Source of the DNA: Streptomyces mayonensis
GTDB taxonomy: Bacteria > Actinomycetota > Actinomycetes > Streptomycetales > Streptomycetaceae
NCBI RefSeq assembly: GCF_018982965.1
Contig: NZ_JACBYP010000073.1
Coordinates: 1-42,628, forward strand
DNA: 42,628 nucleotides
Reading direction: 5' to 3'
Part shown: positions 33,318 to 41,132 of the stretch, one piece after another
Position numbering within the stretch: position 1 is the stretch's first letter
Layout of the letters: each line of letters starts with the position of its first letter
Position numbers and translations under genes: made by a program
The notes under the pieces: model-generated
The model's database searches: none
What the model was told of the DNA's origin: nothing
What the model saw: only the letters and a program-made list of their open reading frames with translations

Positions 33318-33576
33318 TCAGAGCTCCCTCTCGTCGTCCGCGGTCTGCCGCCGGCGCAGGACGGGGACGTTCTCCACCCGCGTCAGCGGCAGCCGCCTGC
33401 GTCCCGGGTCCTGACCGGCCGACGGCCCGTCGCCGCCCCTGCCGGCGGTCCCGGTGGCAGGCGTCCGCCTCCCCGCCGCCGACCGGTCCGGGGCCGTGCA
33501 CGCCGGGAGCGGCGGAACCCGGCCGGAAGAACCGCGCCGCGCACGGCTCGGTGGGCGGTGTCCGCGTGTCGGTCAC
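33318..33576 (-). pseudogene. narGH remnant with a large internal deletion
   Basis: Upstream of narJ, a GTG at 33576 with an AAGGGAG ribosome binding site begins a frame reading ARFFRPG and then GGGEADACHRDRRQG. This resembles the NarG N-terminus, where actinobacterial proteins read GRFFTPG and later GGRExDxFYRDRW, with several damaging changes. In a different frame, a second segment ends RLPLTRVENVPVLRRRQ and a TGA five bases before the narJ ATG, where the end of narH is expected. About 4-5 kb of narG and narH would be missing between them. The NarG match is by eye; the NarH match rests mainly on position. Confidence 0.6.
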
Positions 33577-33720
33577 GTGCGCTCCCTTGCTCGCCCTGGT
33601 TCCCGAACCTAGGGGCGGGCGCGCGAGCGCACCCGTTCGCGACGCCCGTACGGGTCAGGAGGTGGCGAAACGGCGTCCGCGTCGGGCCCCGGCACGCACT
33701 CCGCCGGCCCGCCGCCCGCC

Positions 33721-34584
33721 TCAGAAGTTCTCGCGGTACTCGCGCAGGATCTTCTCGGTGCGGTGGGTCGAGGCGGCGCGTGCCGTCATGTGGTCCAGGA
33801 CCTCCAGGTGCGCGGAGACCTCCGCCCGGGAGTCCAGGTACAGGGCACCGGTCAGGTACTCGGTGAACACCATGTCGGGCAACTCCGGCTCCGCGAACCG
33901 GAACAGGGAGAACGGCGCGTACGTCCCGGGGTGCGGCCCGTCCTCGAACTCGGCCACCTGCAGGGTCACCCGGTCCCGTGCCGTGAACTCCAGCAGCTTG
34001 TCCAGCTGTTCGCGCATCACCCGGCCGTGGATGCTCACCGGGCGCCGCAGCACCGTCTCGTCCATCACCACCCACAGGTGGGGCGGGTCCGGGCGGTCCA
34101 GCAGCCGCTGCCGCTCCATCCGCAGCGACACGTGCCGCTCCACCGCCTCGCCGCCCGCGTTGCCGATCGTCCCGGCCTCCAGGACCGAGCGTGCGTAGTC
34201 CTCGGTCTGCAGCAGCCCCGGCACGAAGTGCGGCTCGTAGGAGCGGACGATGCGCGCGGCACCCTCCAGGCTCACGTACATGCTGAACCAGTCAGGCAGC
34301 ACGTCGTGGTACCGCTGCCACCAGCCCGGCTGGTTCGCCTCCTCGGCGAGCGCGACGAAGGAGGCGACCTCGTCCGAGGCGACGCCGTACGCCGTCAGCA
34401 GTATCTGGACGTACGGTATTTTCAGGGCGACCTCGGCCATCTCCATGCGCCGCACGGTCGCCGGGGCCACCCGGAGCACCTTGGCGGCCTCCTCGCGTCT
34501 GAGGCCCACCCTCTCCCGCAGTTCCTGCAGCCGTCTGCCGAGGACCACCTGGCCCACGGTGGGTGCGGCCCGCCGCTCACTCAC
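33721..34584 (-). CDS. XRE-family regulator with DUF5753 domain
   Basis: A 287-aa transcriptional regulator common in Streptomyces, of the Scr1/DUF5753 type. The N-terminal helix-turn-helix is GRRLQELRERVGLRREEAAK with VLRVAPATVRRMEMAE. DUF5753 follows from about residue 100 (YVSLEGAARIVRSYEPHFVP, GLLQTEDYARSVLEAG, then LEFTARDRVTLQVAEF and a late PDMVFTEYLTGALYLD). These proteins often pair with a small DUF397 gene; none is seen here. The GTG at 34584 has GGGGAGG six bases upstream and is preferred over the TTG at 34608. The target genes are unknown. Confidence 0.87.
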   Translation of the reverse strand: MSERRAAPTVGQVVLGRRLQELRERVGLRREEAAKVLRVAPATVRRMEMAEVALKIPYVQILLTAYGVASDEVASFVALAEEANQPGWWQRYHDVLPDWFSMYVSLEGAARIVRSYEPHFVPGLLQTEDYARSVLEAGTIGNAGGEAVERHVSLRMERQRLLDRPDPPHLWVVMDETVLRRPVSIHGRVMREQLDKLLEFTARDRVTLQVAEFEDGPHPGTYAPFSLFRFAEPELPDMVFTEYLTGALYLDSRAEVSAHLEVLDHMTARAASTHRTEKILREYRENF

Positions 34585-35038
34585 GCCACGCCTCCCCAAC
34601 GTGCCCAAGGTTCACCGCAGTCTGCCATGCATCCCGCCCGGTCTCACAAGGGTGTTCGTGGATCTTTCTATTCCGGGCGGAGCCCTGCTCGGGGCAGAGA
34701 GCACAGGGAGAGCGGAGGTGGCCGGCCGGTACCGCGATCCCCCGGCCCGCCGTCGTTCGTGCCGGGCCCGCAGCAACGGGCCCGCGCCACGGCCGGTGGG
34801 AGGCGGTGCCGGAGGCGGGTACGGTCATGATCCCGAACGGTAGCCGAAGCCGGGCCGGGCCGGGCGACCGGACCCCGCGGGCGCGGTTCCGGCGGCCGTG
34901 CTGTGGCAGGCTGGAAAGACCCGCCCGAAACGCCGGACCTGCCGCACCCGCCGAATCCGCACCCGCCGAATCCGCCGCACCCGCTGAACCCGCCGCACCG
35001 CCCATTCGGGGGCGGGCCGTCCGAGAGGAGCGCCGCCC
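34585..35038. other. 454-bp gene-free divergent region
   Basis: No credible gene. It separates the XRE regulator from the pterin dehydratase. The half near the regulator includes the least GC-rich stretch of the area (34650-34675) and should hold the regulator's promoter. The half near the dehydratase holds a 15-bp tandem repeat (34945-34992) and a GAGAGGAG ribosome binding site. Confidence 0.6.
34945..34992. repeat. 15-bp tandem repeat upstream of the pterin dehydratase
   Basis: CACCCGCCGAATCCG is present at 34945-34959 and 34960-34974. After a 3-bp insertion, a third copy with two changes lies at 34978-34992. It lies about 45-95 bp before the dehydratase start, in its likely leader. Confidence 0.8.
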
Positions 35039-35344
35039 ATGCCCGTCGCACCGCTGTCCGCGCAGGAGATCGAGGAGCGGCTGGCCGGACTGCCCGGCTG
35101 GTCCCTCGACGCCGGCCGTCTCACCCGCTCCTACCGGCTCGGCTCGCACTTCGCGGCGACCGCGATGGTCGTCCACGTCGCCCAGGTGCAGGAGGAACTG
35201 GACCACCACTCCGACCTGACCCTCGGGTTCAACACCGTCTCCCTCGCCGTGCACACCCACAGCGCGGGCGGCGCCGTCACCGAGAAGGACGTCGAGCTCG
35301 CCCGCAGGGTGGAGGACCTGGCCCCCGGCCACGGGGCACACTGA
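35039..35344 (+). CDS. Pterin-4a-carbinolamine dehydratase
   Basis: A 101-aa enzyme that dehydrates 4a-hydroxytetrahydrobiopterin, regenerating the cofactor for aromatic amino acid hydroxylases; in many bacteria the family also has unassigned roles in molybdopterin or folate metabolism. The signature is complete: DHHSDL (55-60) with the catalytic His pair, THSAGG (73-78) and the VTEKDVELA ending. The length is normal. A methyltransferase starts 4 bp after the stop, so the two are co-transcribed. No phenylalanine hydroxylase gene is in the window. Confidence 0.9.
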   Translation: MPVAPLSAQEIEERLAGLPGWSLDAGRLTRSYRLGSHFAATAMVVHVAQVQEELDHHSDLTLGFNTVSLAVHTHSAGGAVTEKDVELARRVEDLAPGHGAH

Positions 35345-35348
35345 CGAT

Positions 35349-36089
35349 GTGCTCGACTACGACAAGGAAGCCGAACGCTACGACGCGTCGCGCGGCGGCG
35401 AGCCCCGGGCGGCGGCCGCCGCGGAGGCCGTACTGGGCCTGGTGCCGCGGCAGGCCCGCAGGCTGCTCGACGTCGCCTGCGGCACCGGCATCGTCACCCG
35501 CCGGGTGGCGGCCGCACGCGACGGCCTGAGGATCACCGGCGTCGACCTCGCCCCCGCCATGGCCCGCCGGGCCGCCGCCCGGCTGCCCGGCGCCGTCGTG
35601 CTCGCCGACAGCCGCCGACTGCCCTTCCGGGACGGGCAGTTCGACGCCGTCACCAGCGTGTGGCTCCTGCACCTGGCAGGCGGCGGCGAGAACGTGCGGG
35701 CGATCGTCGCCGAGTGCGCCCGCGTACTGCGGCCCGGCGGGGTGTACGTGACGACGGTCGACAAGGGTGCCTCGCACAACGTCGGCAGCGACATCGACGC
35801 CGTCCTCGCCTCCCGCCCGCCCAGTACCGCCCACGACGCCGCCGACCACGTCGAGTCCCACGCCCGCGCGCACGGCCTGCGCCCGGCCGGGCGGGCCCGC
35901 TTCACCGGCCACGGTCAGGGCCGCAGCCCCCGGCGTACCGTCGCCGACCTGCGGCGCGGCTGGTTCGTCACGCTGCCGCCGGGCGAACCGCTCGCGGCGG
36001 ACTTCGCCGCGCGGCTCGCGTCCCTGCCCGACCAGGACCGGCCCCGCCCCGACCCGGTGTTCTCCCTGCGGGCGTTCGTGAAGCCGTAG
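35349..36089 (+). CDS. Class I SAM-dependent methyltransferase
   Basis: A 246-aa methyltransferase with motif I LDVACGTG at residues 40-47, the acidic motif II VDLAPAM, SRRLPFRDGQFDAV and ECARVLRPGGVYV. It is typical of small-molecule methyltransferases near UbiE. The GTG at 35349 lies 4 bp after the pterin dehydratase stop, and the family N-terminus (YDKEAERYDASRGGE) begins at once. The substrate is unknown; a pterin-related target is only suggested by the pairing. A short inverted repeat (36131-36149) lies between its end and the convergent LysR gene. Confidence 0.85.
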   Translation: MLDYDKEAERYDASRGGEPRAAAAAEAVLGLVPRQARRLLDVACGTGIVTRRVAAARDGLRITGVDLAPAMARRAAARLPGAVVLADSRRLPFRDGQFDAVTSVWLLHLAGGGENVRAIVAECARVLRPGGVYVTTVDKGASHNVGSDIDAVLASRPPSTAHDAADHVESHARAHGLRPAGRARFTGHGQGRSPRRTVADLRRGWFVTLPPGEPLAADFAARLASLPDQDRPRPDPVFSLRAFVKP

Positions 36090-36196
36090 ACCGCGGGCGG
36101 CAGCCGCGGACGGGCAGCCCGCTGAGGGCCGACGCGCGGCCGGCGCGTCCATCGCGGCAGCGCCTTCTTGCCCGGCCGGCCGCGCGGGCCGCACGG

Positions 36197-37096
36197 TCAG
36201 CCGTGTTGCGAGGCCCATCGCCGGAAGCCCTCCGCGGCCGGTTCCAGGGGACGCCGGGTCGAGACGAGCAACCCGATGTGGCGGTAGCGGCGCGGCAGGA
36301 TCGGCACCTCGACGGAGCCCGCCAGCGGGCCGCCGTGCCGGGCGGGCAGGACCGTGACACCGGCCCCCGTGGTCGCCATCCCCCGCACCGTCTCGACCTC
36401 CTCGGTCTCGAACCCGTACCGGGGCCGTACCCCGGCGGTCGCGAACATCTCGTCGACCCGGCGGCGCAGCGCGATCCCCGCCGACAGCCCCACCAGGGTC
36501 TCGTCGCGGCAGTCCTGCAGGCGGACCGACGCACGACGCGCCAGCCGGTGATCGGCCGGAGCGACGAGGACGAAGGGCTCCCTGAAGAGCTCGGTGGCGA
36601 CGACATCGACGTCGGTGGCGCGCACCGAGGTCATGGCGACGTCGACCGTGCCGTCGTGCAGCTTCTCGATCAGTTCCTCGTGCGAGGCCTGCACCAGCGC
36701 CAGGCGGACGCGCGGGCGCGCCACACGGTAACCGCGCAGGAGTTCGGGAGCCCTGCTCGCCCCCATGGTGCGCAGGAAGCCGAAGACCACATGTCCCTGA
36801 CCCGGGTCGGCCGCCTCGTGGGCGCGCGCGACACCCACCGCCAGGGAGGTCTGCGCCGGTGCCACCGCCTCGGCCAGCGCGGCGCCGGCCCGGGTCAGCT
36901 CGACCCTGCGGCCGGTCCGACGGGTGAGTTCGACACCGACGGTCCGGCTCAGTGCCGTCAGCCAGCGCGTCGCCGTGGGCTGGGGCACGCCGACCGCCTC
37001 CGCCGCCGCGCTCAGATGGCCCTGTTCCCGCATCGCGAGCAGCAGCATCAGCCGCGGCATCAGGTCGGCCGCAATGGTGGTCGAGGGTGACGGCAT
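36197..37096 (-). CDS. LysR-family transcriptional regulator
   Basis: A 299-aa LysR-type regulator. The N-terminal winged helix-turn-helix is LMLLLAMREQGHLSAAAEAV with GVPQPTATRWLTALSRTVGV and TRRTGRRVELTRAG. An effector-binding periplasmic-protein-like domain follows (HVVFGFLRTMG, TVDVAMTS, EPFVLVAPADHRLA). It is divergent from the aldehyde dehydrogenase operon and very likely its regulator, the usual LysR arrangement. The start at 37096 has no clear ribosome binding site; GTG at 37120 would extend it by eight residues but would overlap a candidate operator. A leaderless start is possible. Confidence 0.87.
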   Translation of the reverse strand: MPSPSTTIAADLMPRLMLLLAMREQGHLSAAAEAVGVPQPTATRWLTALSRTVGVELTRRTGRRVELTRAGAALAEAVAPAQTSLAVGVARAHEAADPGQGHVVFGFLRTMGASRAPELLRGYRVARPRVRLALVQASHEELIEKLHDGTVDVAMTSVRATDVDVVATELFREPFVLVAPADHRLARRASVRLQDCRDETLVGLSAGIALRRRVDEMFATAGVRPRYGFETEEVETVRGMATTGAGVTVLPARHGGPLAGSVEVPILPRRYRHIGLLVSTRRPLEPAAEGFRRWASQHG

Positions 37097-37113
37097 TGGC
37101 GCATGGTAATGGG

Positions 37114-37128
37114 GTGGCACGGGTCACA
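37114..37128 (-). promoter_or_regulatory. Candidate LysR site 1
   Basis: On the minus strand this reads TGTGACCCGTGCCAC, matching site 2 at 37231-37245 in 12 of 15 positions (consensus TGTGACCCNNGNCAC) in the opposite orientation. It lies 18 bp upstream of the regulator start, suited to autoregulation. Confidence 0.45.
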
Positions 37129-37230
37129 CCACATATCGGGACGTCGAGGGAAGCGGACGGATGTTCCGGGCGCCTCGCGGCAGTCGGCCAGAAATGGATG
37201 GGTGACCGCCGGATCTGCATAGGACCAGGC

Positions 37231-37245
37231 TGTGACCCACGGCAC
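37231..37245 (+). promoter_or_regulatory. Candidate LysR site 2
   Basis: TGTGACCCACGGCAC, with an extended inverted pair CTGTG and CACAG around it (37230-37247). It lies about 120 bp before the aldehyde dehydrogenase start, where a LysR recognition site for activation would be expected. The assignment is by motif repetition only. Confidence 0.45.
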
Positions 37246-37362
37246 AGGAGGGCCGGTCCACGAGTGCCCCCGCTGTCGCATCGTCGCACGTGACAGCGGC
37301 ATTCCGGGGGTGCACAGTGACGCACGTCGAAGCGCATGGGGCGAGAGTGAGGACCTCGGACG

Positions 37363-38835
37363 ATGAGCGGCACGGTGACCGAAAACGGCGTACTCGGTGG
37401 TATCGAAAAGGGGCTGTGGATCGCGGGACGCTTCCGCGCGGCAGCCGGCAAACGGACCTTTGCGGTGGAGAATCCGGCGACCGGCACCCCGCTGTGCGAG
37501 GTCGCCGACGGCTCCAGCGAGGACGCCCTGGACGCCCTCGACGCGGCGTCGGCAGCGCAGAGGTCCTGGGCCGCGACGGCACCGCGCGAGCGGAGCGAGA
37601 TCCTGCGACGTGCCTACGAACTCCTCGTCGCGCGGACCGAGGAGATCGCCCTGCTGATCACGCTGGAGATGGGCAAGTCACTGGCCGAGTCCCGGGCGGA
37701 GGTCGCCTACGGGGCCGAGTTCTTCCGCTGGTTCTCCGAGGAGGCCGTCCGCATCCGGGGTGACTGGACCGTCGAGCCGGGAGGCTCGGGGAGGGTCGTC
37801 CTGATGCGCCAGCCGGTGGGCCCGAGCCTGCTGATCACGCCGTGGAACGTCCCCCTGGCCATGCCCACCCGCAAGATCGGTCCGGCGCTCGCGGCGGGCT
37901 GCACCGTGATCCTCAAGCCGGCCGAGCAGACGCCGCTCACCGCGCTGCTGCTCGCCTCCGTACTGGCCGAGGCCGGACTGCCCGACGGCGTCCTCAACGT
38001 CGTCCCCACCTCGATGCCCGAAGCGGTCGCCGAACCCCTGATCCACGACGGCCGGCTGCGCAAGCTGTCCTTCACGGGGTCCACGGAGGTCGGGCGGAAG
38101 CTGATCGCGAGTTCGGCGCACAAGGTGCTGCGCACCTCGATGGAACTCGGCGGCAACGCCCCGTTCGTCGTGTGCGCGGACGCCGACGTCGACGCGGCCG
38201 TGGACGGAGCGATGATCGCCAAGATGCGCAACATCGGCGAGGCCTGCATCGCGGCCAACCGGTTCTACGTGCACACGGACGTCGCCGAGGAGTTCACCGG
38301 CGGGCTCACGGCCAGGATGAGCACCCTCCGGGTCGGCCCGGGCGACGGCGACGGAACGGACGTGGGCCCGCTGATCGACGCCACCCAGCGCGACAAGGTC
38401 GCCGGACTCGTCGACGACGCGGTGGCGCGCGGTGCCGCCGTACGCCTCGGAGGAACGGTGCCGTCCCGGCCGGGCTACTTCTACCCGCCGACGGTGCTGA
38501 CCGACGTCCCGGCCGCCGCGCGCCTGACGAAGGAGGAGATCTTCGGGCCGGTCGCGGCGATCCAGACCTTCACCGACGAGGAGGACGTGCTCCGCGCGGC
38601 GAACGACACCGACTCCGGACTGGTCGGCTACGTCTACAGCCGTGATGTCGAGCGGGCGATCCACCTCGTCGAGGGCCTGGAGACCGGGATGGTGGGCCTC
38701 AACCGCGGACTCGTGTCCAACGCCGCCGCCCCCTTCGGCGGCATGAAGCAGTCCGGCCTGGGCCGGGAGGGCGGCACGGTCGGGATCGACGAGTACCTGG
38801 AAGTCAAGTACGTGGCTGTGGGCGTCGGGCGATGA
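37363..38835 (+). CDS. Aldehyde dehydrogenase (succinate-semialdehyde dehydrogenase-like)
   Basis: A 490-aa NAD(P)-dependent aldehyde dehydrogenase. Catalytic residues are visible: the TPWNVP oxyanion-side segment (159-164), ILKPAEQTP with Lys185, general base Glu261 in MELGG, and nucleophile Cys295 in NIGEACIAANRF. The pattern is closest to succinate-semialdehyde dehydrogenases (GabD-like), although related enzymes accept other semialdehydes. It is the first gene of a catabolic operon, after a 266-bp divergent control region, and its stop overlaps the next start (ATGA). The partner genes suggest that it yields a C4 dicarboxylate. Confidence 0.87.
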   Translation: MSGTVTENGVLGGIEKGLWIAGRFRAAAGKRTFAVENPATGTPLCEVADGSSEDALDALDAASAAQRSWAATAPRERSEILRRAYELLVARTEEIALLITLEMGKSLAESRAEVAYGAEFFRWFSEEAVRIRGDWTVEPGGSGRVVLMRQPVGPSLLITPWNVPLAMPTRKIGPALAAGCTVILKPAEQTPLTALLLASVLAEAGLPDGVLNVVPTSMPEAVAEPLIHDGRLRKLSFTGSTEVGRKLIASSAHKVLRTSMELGGNAPFVVCADADVDAAVDGAMIAKMRNIGEACIAANRFYVHTDVAEEFTGGLTARMSTLRVGPGDGDGTDVGPLIDATQRDKVAGLVDDAVARGAAVRLGGTVPSRPGYFYPPTVLTDVPAAARLTKEEIFGPVAAIQTFTDEEDVLRAANDTDSGLVGYVYSRDVERAIHLVEGLETGMVGLNRGLVSNAAAPFGGMKQSGLGREGGTVGIDEYLEVKYVAVGVGR

Positions 38836-40298
38836 GTACCGACCGGACGGCTCCCGCCACCGCCGAACCGGACCCGGCGCACCTGCCGGGACACCGGCAG
38901 GAGGTCGACTTCGGCGGCCCGGTGACCGTGCCCGACGAGGCCCTGTGGGGAGCGCAGACGCAACGCGCGATCCAGACGTTCACCATCAGCGACCTGCGGC
39001 TGCCGCGCCGCTACATCGGTGGCCTCGGAGCCCTGAAACGGGCCGCGGCCCGCGTCAACACCGACCTCGGACTCCTCGACCCGGCGCTCGGCAGGGCCGT
39101 CGTGGCCGCGGCGGGCGAGGTCGCCGACGGACTCCTCGACGCGCACTTCGACGTCGACGTGTTCCAGACCGGCAGCGGCACGAACACCAACATGAACGCC
39201 AACGAGGTGATCGCGAACCGGGCGAACCAGATGCTCGGCATGCCCCTGGGGACCAAGCACCCCGTTCATCCCAACGACCACGTGAATCTCGGGCAGTCCT
39301 CCAACGACGTCACGCCCACGGTCGTGCACCTCGCGGCCCAGACGGAGATCGAGCACCGGCTGGTGCCGGCGTTCGCGCATCTCGCCGAGGCGCTGCGCGG
39401 GCTCGCCGAGCGCACCGACGACGTCGTCAAGACCGGCCGCACCCATCTGCAGGACGCGGTCCCGATCCGGCTCGGGCAGGAGTTCTGGGGCCACGCCGGC
39501 CAGATCGAACGCAGCGTCGAGCGGTTCCGGGCCGCCCAGAGCGGCCTCGCCGAGGTGGCACTCGGCGGGACCGCGGTCGGTACCGGCCTCAACACCCACC
39601 CCGAGTTCGCGGGCCGCGTCGTCACGGCCCTGGCCGACGAGTTCCGGGTGGAACTGCGCGAGACCGAGAACCACTTCCAGGCCCAGAACAGCCTCGACGC
39701 GGTGGTGTTCGCCTCGGGCGCGCTGCGCACGGCCGCGGCGAGTCTCCTCAAGATCGCCGACGACGTGCGCTGGATGAGCAGCGGACCGCGCACCGGGCTG
39801 GGCGAGATCGAGGTGCCCCACCTGTCGATGGCGTCCTCCATCATGCCCGGCAAGACCAACCCGGTCGTCGCGGAGGCGGTGTGCCAGGTGGCGGCCAAGG
39901 TGATGGGCAACGACGCGACCATCGCCCTGGCCGGCGGCCGCGGCAACTTCGAGATCACGGTCATGACCCCGGTCGTCGCCTACAGCCTGTCGGAGTCCAT
40001 CGAGCTCCTGGCCGGCGCCGCCACCGTCTTCGCCGACCACTGCATCGCGGGGATCCGGGCGACCGCCGCCGGACCGGCCGCGGTCGAACGCAGCCTCATG
40101 ACGGCCACCGCCCTCTCCCCGCGGATCGGGTACGACAAGGCGGCCGCCGTCGCCGCCGAGGCCCGCACCAGCGGGCGCACCGTCCGCGAGGTCGCCCGTG
40201 AGCGCACCGACCTGGCGGAGGAGGAACTCACCGAGCTGCTCGATCCGCGGCGGATGACCGGACCGGGCCGCAGGGAGCAGGAGCGGCGGGCCCCGTGA
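38832..40298 (+). CDS. Class II fumarase/aspartase-superfamily lyase
   Basis: A 488-aa lyase of the fumarase/aspartase superfamily. Motifs are GSGTNTNMN (114-122), HVNLGQSSNDVTPT with the SSND fumarase form, TGRTHLQDA (catalytic-pair His205) and the flexible signature loop SSIMPGKTNP (335-344). The TALSPRIGYDKA segment near the end is fumarase-like. Class II fumarase is the best call, but Thr in place of Val in the loop (usual GKVNP) and its place in a catabolic operon leave other fumarate-releasing or fumarate-hydrating substrates open. The C-terminal Arg-rich tail (GRREQERRAP) is extra. It overlaps the aldehyde dehydrogenase gene by 4 bp. Confidence 0.85.
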   Translation: MSTDRTAPATAEPDPAHLPGHRQEVDFGGPVTVPDEALWGAQTQRAIQTFTISDLRLPRRYIGGLGALKRAAARVNTDLGLLDPALGRAVVAAAGEVADGLLDAHFDVDVFQTGSGTNTNMNANEVIANRANQMLGMPLGTKHPVHPNDHVNLGQSSNDVTPTVVHLAAQTEIEHRLVPAFAHLAEALRGLAERTDDVVKTGRTHLQDAVPIRLGQEFWGHAGQIERSVERFRAAQSGLAEVALGGTAVGTGLNTHPEFAGRVVTALADEFRVELRETENHFQAQNSLDAVVFASGALRTAAASLLKIADDVRWMSSGPRTGLGEIEVPHLSMASSIMPGKTNPVVAEAVCQVAAKVMGNDATIALAGGRGNFEITVMTPVVAYSLSESIELLAGAATVFADHCIAGIRATAAGPAAVERSLMTATALSPRIGYDKAAAVAAEARTSGRTVREVARERTDLAEEELTELLDPRRMTGPGRREQERRAP

Positions 40299-40353
40299 CG
40301 AGCCCCTCTCGCACAGCCCGGCAGCCGGAGAACCGAACCCCACAGGAGCAGCC

Positions 40354-41109
40354 ATGGAGCTCTCGTTCAAGGACAAGACCGTCGTCGTGACCGGCGCCGC
40401 CGGAGGCTTCGGCTCCTCCATCGCGCGGACGTTCGCCGCGGCGGGCGCACACCTCGTGGTCTCCGACATCGACACCGACGGGGCCGGGAAACTGGCCGCC
40501 GCACTGCCGTCGGCGATCGCCGTCACCACCGACGTGACCGACCCGGACGCCGTACGCGACCTCGTGGACGCCGCCGAGCTGGCGTACGGAGGGATCGACG
40601 TCATGGTCAACAACGCGGGCGTGCCCCACCGCAAGGGCGCCCTCGTGGACCTCGACGTCGGCACGGTCGACTGGCAGCTCGCCGTCAACATCCGCAGCGT
40701 CTTCCTGGGCTGCAAGTACGCCGTGCCCGCGCTCCGCCGACGCGGCGGCGGAGTGATCGTCAACATCGCCTCCGTCGCGGCGAAACGCCCCCGTCCCGGG
40801 CTGACCGTCTACAACGCCACGAAGGGCGCGGTCATCACCATGACCCGCGGCCTGGCGGGCGAGGTCGCCCCCGACATCCGGGTCAACGCCGTCAACCCGG
40901 TGGTCTCCGAGACCGGCTTCGTCAAGAGCCTCACCGGCTCCGACGTCCTTCCCGGCGACCTCCGCAAGGACTGGGTCTCCGGCATTCCGATGGCTCGCAC
41001 CGCGTCGCCGCAGGACGTCGCCAACAGCACCCTCTACCTGGCCTCCGACCAGGCGGGCTTCCTCACCGGAGTCTGTCTGGACGTCGACGGTGGCCGAAGC
41101 ATCCAGTAG
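40354..41109 (+). CDS. Short-chain dehydrogenase/reductase
   Basis: A 251-aa classical SDR oxidoreductase. The cofactor motif TGAAGGFG is at residues 13-20, NNAG at 86-89, and the catalytic set Asn112, Ser140, Tyr153 and Lys157 (YNATK) is complete. An acidic residue at the end of the second strand (VVSDID) favours NAD over NADP. The start has CACAGGAG upstream. It lies 55 bp after the lyase in the same operon and probably oxidises a hydroxy-acid or alcohol intermediate to feed the aldehyde dehydrogenase or the lyase. The specific substrate cannot be read. Confidence 0.87.
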   Translation: MELSFKDKTVVVTGAAGGFGSSIARTFAAAGAHLVVSDIDTDGAGKLAAALPSAIAVTTDVTDPDAVRDLVDAAELAYGGIDVMVNNAGVPHRKGALVDLDVGTVDWQLAVNIRSVFLGCKYAVPALRRRGGGVIVNIASVAAKRPRPGLTVYNATKGAVITMTRGLAGEVAPDIRVNAVNPVVSETGFVKSLTGSDVLPGDLRKDWVSGIPMARTASPQDVANSTLYLASDQAGFLTGVCLDVDGGRSIQ

Positions 41110-41132
41110 CCCGAATCCCATGGGAGCCAGGA

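Noticed and set aside
33268..33576. A real 102-aa gene starting at 33576
   Set aside because: The frame runs through the narJ start in the wrong phase. Only its first part resembles a known protein (NarG), so a remnant is the better reading.
34668..35051. Gly/Cys-rich open frame opposite the 15-bp repeat
   Set aside because: Its apparent repeat peptide is only the translation of the DNA repeat; there is no ribosome binding site and no family match.
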